From contig NZ_JACXAA010000007.1 of NCBI RefSeq assembly GCF_014699035.1, forward strand, positions 355,867 through 419,866: 64,000 bases of DNA, given 5' to 3'. Positions 62,501-64,000 of the stretch are shown here, piece after piece. The notes beneath the pieces were generated by a model that saw nothing but the letters and a program-made list of their open reading frames with translations, was not told the DNA's origin and ran no database searches. Numbering within the stretch: the stretch's first letter is position 1; each line of letters opens with the position of its first letter. The stretch comes from Spirosoma validum (GTDB taxonomy: Bacteria > Bacteroidota > Bacteroidia > Cytophagales > Spirosomataceae). Made by a program: the position numbers and the translations under genes.

Positions 62501-62615
62501 ACGCATAGAGCCCTGTCCGTTCGTCGTAGACACCGTTGCGGGGAAAGGTCGTCTGAGCCACGGCCGTGTACAGTAGGCCAGCCGTGAAGAGACCCGTCAG
62601 GAAATGTTTTAGCAT
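59523..62615 (-). CDS. Secreted double amidohydrolase
   Basis: About 1030 residues, exported (MLKHFLTGLFTAGLLYTAVA; start preferred over a 12-codon extension). The first amidohydrolase domain (about 30-460) has DINSDYG in place of HxH and ends with VGTLQKGRLANFIITSG. A linker of beta strands and a Ser/Thr/Ala-rich tract (TSTTTASTTAAMATSTTATV) lead to the second domain, which keeps GIIDEHSHIALL (HxH) and a late NRLGSIKVGKDADLVLW. Thus only the second domain looks catalytic. The substrate, possibly cyclic peptides or imidazolones, is unknown. Confidence 0.9.
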   Translation of the reverse strand: MLKHFLTGLFTAGLLYTAVAQTTFPRNGVYDERTGLYAFTNATIIVDPQTTLQNATLLIRDGRIEAVGTSVSVPAGAVVADLKGKRIYPALIDINSDYGMPEVKVERRGFFAPPQLESNKKGAYYWNQAVQPENDASLLFKSIPAKADELRKLGFGVVLTHPHDGVVRGTGALVTLADDRENTLVLKPNVTAHYSFSKGSSGQTYPNSMMGSVALIRQAMYDADWYKRAGNKEQENLSLDALNRIRPLPAIFEANDKLGILRADKIGDEFGIQYIIASTGDEYQRIDEVKATGASLIVPLNYPQPYDVEDAWDADNVSLAELKHWEMAPMNAGRLAAANIPFALTTAGLKSKADFWGNLRKAIENGLSEQKALEALTTVPARLIRVDDQVGTLQKGRLANFIITSGNLFSADNVIFENWMRGKQYIVTNKDVADFRGSWNLTVGAQSNLKLNISGKSPDKPEYQIQADTVKITPKVTLSGDLISMQIQMDKKKPGTTRLTGYRTGTTMKGEGETPDGKVVTWSAVRTGDAPVSTSAVSATSTTTASTTAAMATSTTATVPGSTTATILYPFVGMGNAQKPKSETVMIRNATVWTNEKEGILTNADVFVTGGKISKVGKNLPVPADIKVLDGTGKHLTNGIIDEHSHIALLSVNEGSQSSTAEVRMSDVVNPEDINIYRQLAGGVTTSQLLHGSANAIGGQSAIVKLKWGESPEGMLIKGADGFIKFALGENVKQANWGDANRIRFPQTRMGVEQVYMDHFMRAKEYAKTWSTYNALNAKAKTTAIAPRRDIELDALAEILANKRFITCHSYVQSEINMLMKVADSLGFKVNTFTHILEGYKLADKMAKHGAGGSSFADWWAYKMEVHDAIPYNAALMHRQGVTVSINSDDAEMARRLNQEAAKTVEYGGIAEEDAWKMVTLNPAKLLHLDNRLGSIKVGKDADLVLWNAHPLAIYARPEITMIEGAIYFSLKDEDRKREQMQAERARLIQKMLTAKAGGASTTRPAPKRSRMWHCEDIEGVMVEGEEQRH

Positions 62616-63011
62616 GAAATTGATTGAGTTGATGATTGGGTTAACTGCCAAAAATACGCAAATTCACACGCCTGGCAGCGCTTTTCACCAAAGGTTATCC
62701 TGCAAAATACTAAAATACATACTCTTTAAGCCCTTATAACAGACTGTATCACAATCGGTTTATACATAGCGTCAGCTATATATGATAACACGCATAATCC
62801 AGCTACCAGATAGCTTCAATACAATGAAAATTCAATTTCCATTATCCACATTGCTTCTGCAGTCAACCAACCGGACTACGCTTTAGTGAATCAATTAGCT
62901 TGAGTAAATGGCACTCTGTTTGCGCTGAATATAAACAAAATCATTAGTTTAGTGGACACAATTCTAGTTAAAGAATAGATGGATTTCATCAAGTAAAACA
63001 GGCATATCAAC
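62616..63011. other. Intergenic region between divergent genes
   Basis: 396 AT-rich bases carrying the promoters of the amidohydrolase operon and an unknown secreted protein gene. No gene or strong repeat was recognised. Confidence 0.4.
62649..62656 (-). promoter_or_regulatory. Candidate -7 box of the amidohydrolase operon
   Basis: The minus strand reads TATTTTTG, a perfect TAnnTTTG, 33 bases before the chosen ATG. It supports that start over the longer reading. Confidence 0.4.
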
Positions 63012-63824
63012 ATGCATTACGTTAAAGCTATTTATCAACTCATTATTAATCTGTTTTTACGCCAACTTTTGACAGGGCTTTTAATGCGTTCGTTCGCTCT
63101 GGCGGGGCCATTTTTTGCTTTATCGACCGTTACGTATGCTCAGTCACAGTCGATTCAGATGAATACTAACACGCGTGACCAGATTAATCAAGGGGGCCTT
63201 GACATTCCTAAAACAGGTACGTTATATGGCATTAGCGGTCCGGCTGGTAAAACCATTGGCGATCCGTATCTCGATACAACCTGGCAGGTGGGCAACGTGA
63301 AGTTTTATGGCAAAATTCTAAATACGAGCGACTCTCTTGGCGGTGTTCCGGTGCGACTTGATCTGATGAATCATGACGTAGAGATACAGGCGGGAGCCAA
63401 CGATATAAGGTCGGCAAAAGCACCTAGTGTTCGATACGTTGTGGTGAATAACAAGATGGGCACAACCAATCAATTCATCAACGTACGTGAATACCGGGGC
63501 GAAGCCGATGCGTTGTCAGGTTTCTTCGAGCAGGTATCTTTGGGAAAAATGACGCTCCTTGAATACCCATCGATTTATGTAAAACGAGCCAATTTTAATG
63601 CAGCCATGAACACGGGCTCAAAAGATGATGAGCTCATCAAAAAATTCGATTGGTACGTAGCTCACGACGGGCGTGCCGCAAAATTCTCAGCGAACAAAAA
63701 GGCCATTCTGGAACTGATGGCAGACAAAAAAGACCAAATTGACGTGTTCCTGAAAACTGAAAAGCCGGATCTAAAATCCAAATCGGGTCTTACAAAAGTG
63801 TTCTCCTACTATAACAAGCTATAA
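63012..63824 (+). CDS. Secreted protein of unknown function
   Basis: A 270-residue protein with an N-terminal hydrophobic segment (LLTGLLMRSFALAGPFFALS) ending at a likely signal cleavage near TYAQS. The middle is beta-rich (VGNVKFYGKILNTSDSLGGV; VRLDLMNHDVEIQ). The C-terminal third is Lys-rich and helical (KFDWYVAHDGRAAKFSANKK to SYYNKL). No catalytic motif was seen and no family recognised. It is monocistronic and divergent from the amidohydrolase operon. Confidence 0.8.
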   Translation: MHYVKAIYQLIINLFLRQLLTGLLMRSFALAGPFFALSTVTYAQSQSIQMNTNTRDQINQGGLDIPKTGTLYGISGPAGKTIGDPYLDTTWQVGNVKFYGKILNTSDSLGGVPVRLDLMNHDVEIQAGANDIRSAKAPSVRYVVVNNKMGTTNQFINVREYRGEADALSGFFEQVSLGKMTLLEYPSIYVKRANFNAAMNTGSKDDELIKKFDWYVAHDGRAAKFSANKKAILELMADKKDQIDVFLKTEKPDLKSKSGLTKVFSYYNKL

Positions 63825-63967
63825 ACCAGGTACTTTCAAACTATTACAGAATGAATCATGAGGTCAGCAGACGTAGAACTAGGCTGCAACAATCCGGCGT
63901 TTTTCTGAGTATTGACTTAACAGCTGAAGTTACGCAACTGGGTTAACTGGACAAATTATCTTTGGTC

Positions 63968-64000
63968 ATGCAAACCAACCTTGATCTCTACACGGACTAC
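63968..64000 (+). CDS. Possible start of an IS transposase, truncated by the window edge
   Basis: The last 33 bases read MQTNLDLYTDY with no stop. From memory this resembles the start of IS4/IS701-like transposases of Cytophagales ('..LDLYTDYLLSS..'). Eleven residues cannot prove it. No terminal inverted repeat could be identified in the preceding 140 bases, which hold no other gene. Confidence 0.3.
   Translation, partial: MQTNLDLYTDY

Overview
The window looks like a chromosomal segment of a Bacteroidota bacterium of the order Cytophagales, most like Spirosoma or a close relative. The reasons are a type IX secretion sorting domain, a CzcA-TolC fusion, MacB/FtsX permeases with an N-terminal prefix domain next to a PadR regulator, many start-proximal TAnnTTTG boxes (the Bacteroidota -7 element) and moderate GC. 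This placement comes from gene content, not from a database search. No rRNA, tRNA or CRISPR array was seen. Most genes lie on the minus strand.

Layout. 1-4.3 kb: padR and two tandem macrolide-exporter-type permeases, the second cut by the window edge, with a perfect 17-bp palindrome upstream of padR. 4.5-10.5 kb: a tripartite RND drug efflux operon (TolC, adaptor, AcrB type). 10.8-13.7 kb: glnS followed by a DUF6883-DUF4926 gene pair, a displaced copy of the glnS 3' end, and a small gene broken by a stop codon. 13.7-16.6 kb: M14 carboxypeptidase and two NTF2-like secreted proteins, one frameshifted. 17.0-22.5 kb: a class C beta-lactamase-like hydrolase convergent with a PaoABC-like molybdenum oxidoreductase operon. 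22.6-29.2 kb: a heavy-metal efflux operon. 29.4-34.3 kb: a very large secreted repeat protein split by an 8-base G tract. 34.9-36.5 kb: rhaM and rhaT, divergent. 36.5-42.4 kb: metF, a PAP2 phosphatase, an AddA-like helicase and a beta-barrel protein. 42.4-49.3 kb: a histidine cluster (leader peptide, hisG, hisD, hisC) interrupted by vapBC, a class V aminotransferase, a deformylase and an Xre-RES toxin-antitoxin pair. 49.4-52.5 kb: a CPBP protease/erythromycin-esterase-like fusion and a LytTR regulator. 52.5-58.0 kb: queE, an OmpA-family protein, trxB, an M23 peptidase and a BLUF photoreceptor. 58.1-63.8 kb: two amidohydrolase genes and an unknown secreted protein. The final 33 bases may begin a transposase.

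The most notable features are not single genes. (1) A DUF6883-DUF4926 cassette lies exactly between two versions of the glnS 3' end. (2) A short His-rich leader peptide with mutually exclusive hairpins precedes hisG, and the operon it heads contains toxin-antitoxin modules. (3) A homopolymeric G tract breaks a giant type IX-secreted protein built from eight two-cysteine repeats. (4) A family of G-rich/C-rich intergenic inverted repeats occurs between many genes, and one copy appears to have become the signal peptide of an OmpA-family protein. (5) Perfect TAnnTTTG boxes sit within a few bases of several start codons, suggesting very short leaders or leaderless mRNAs.
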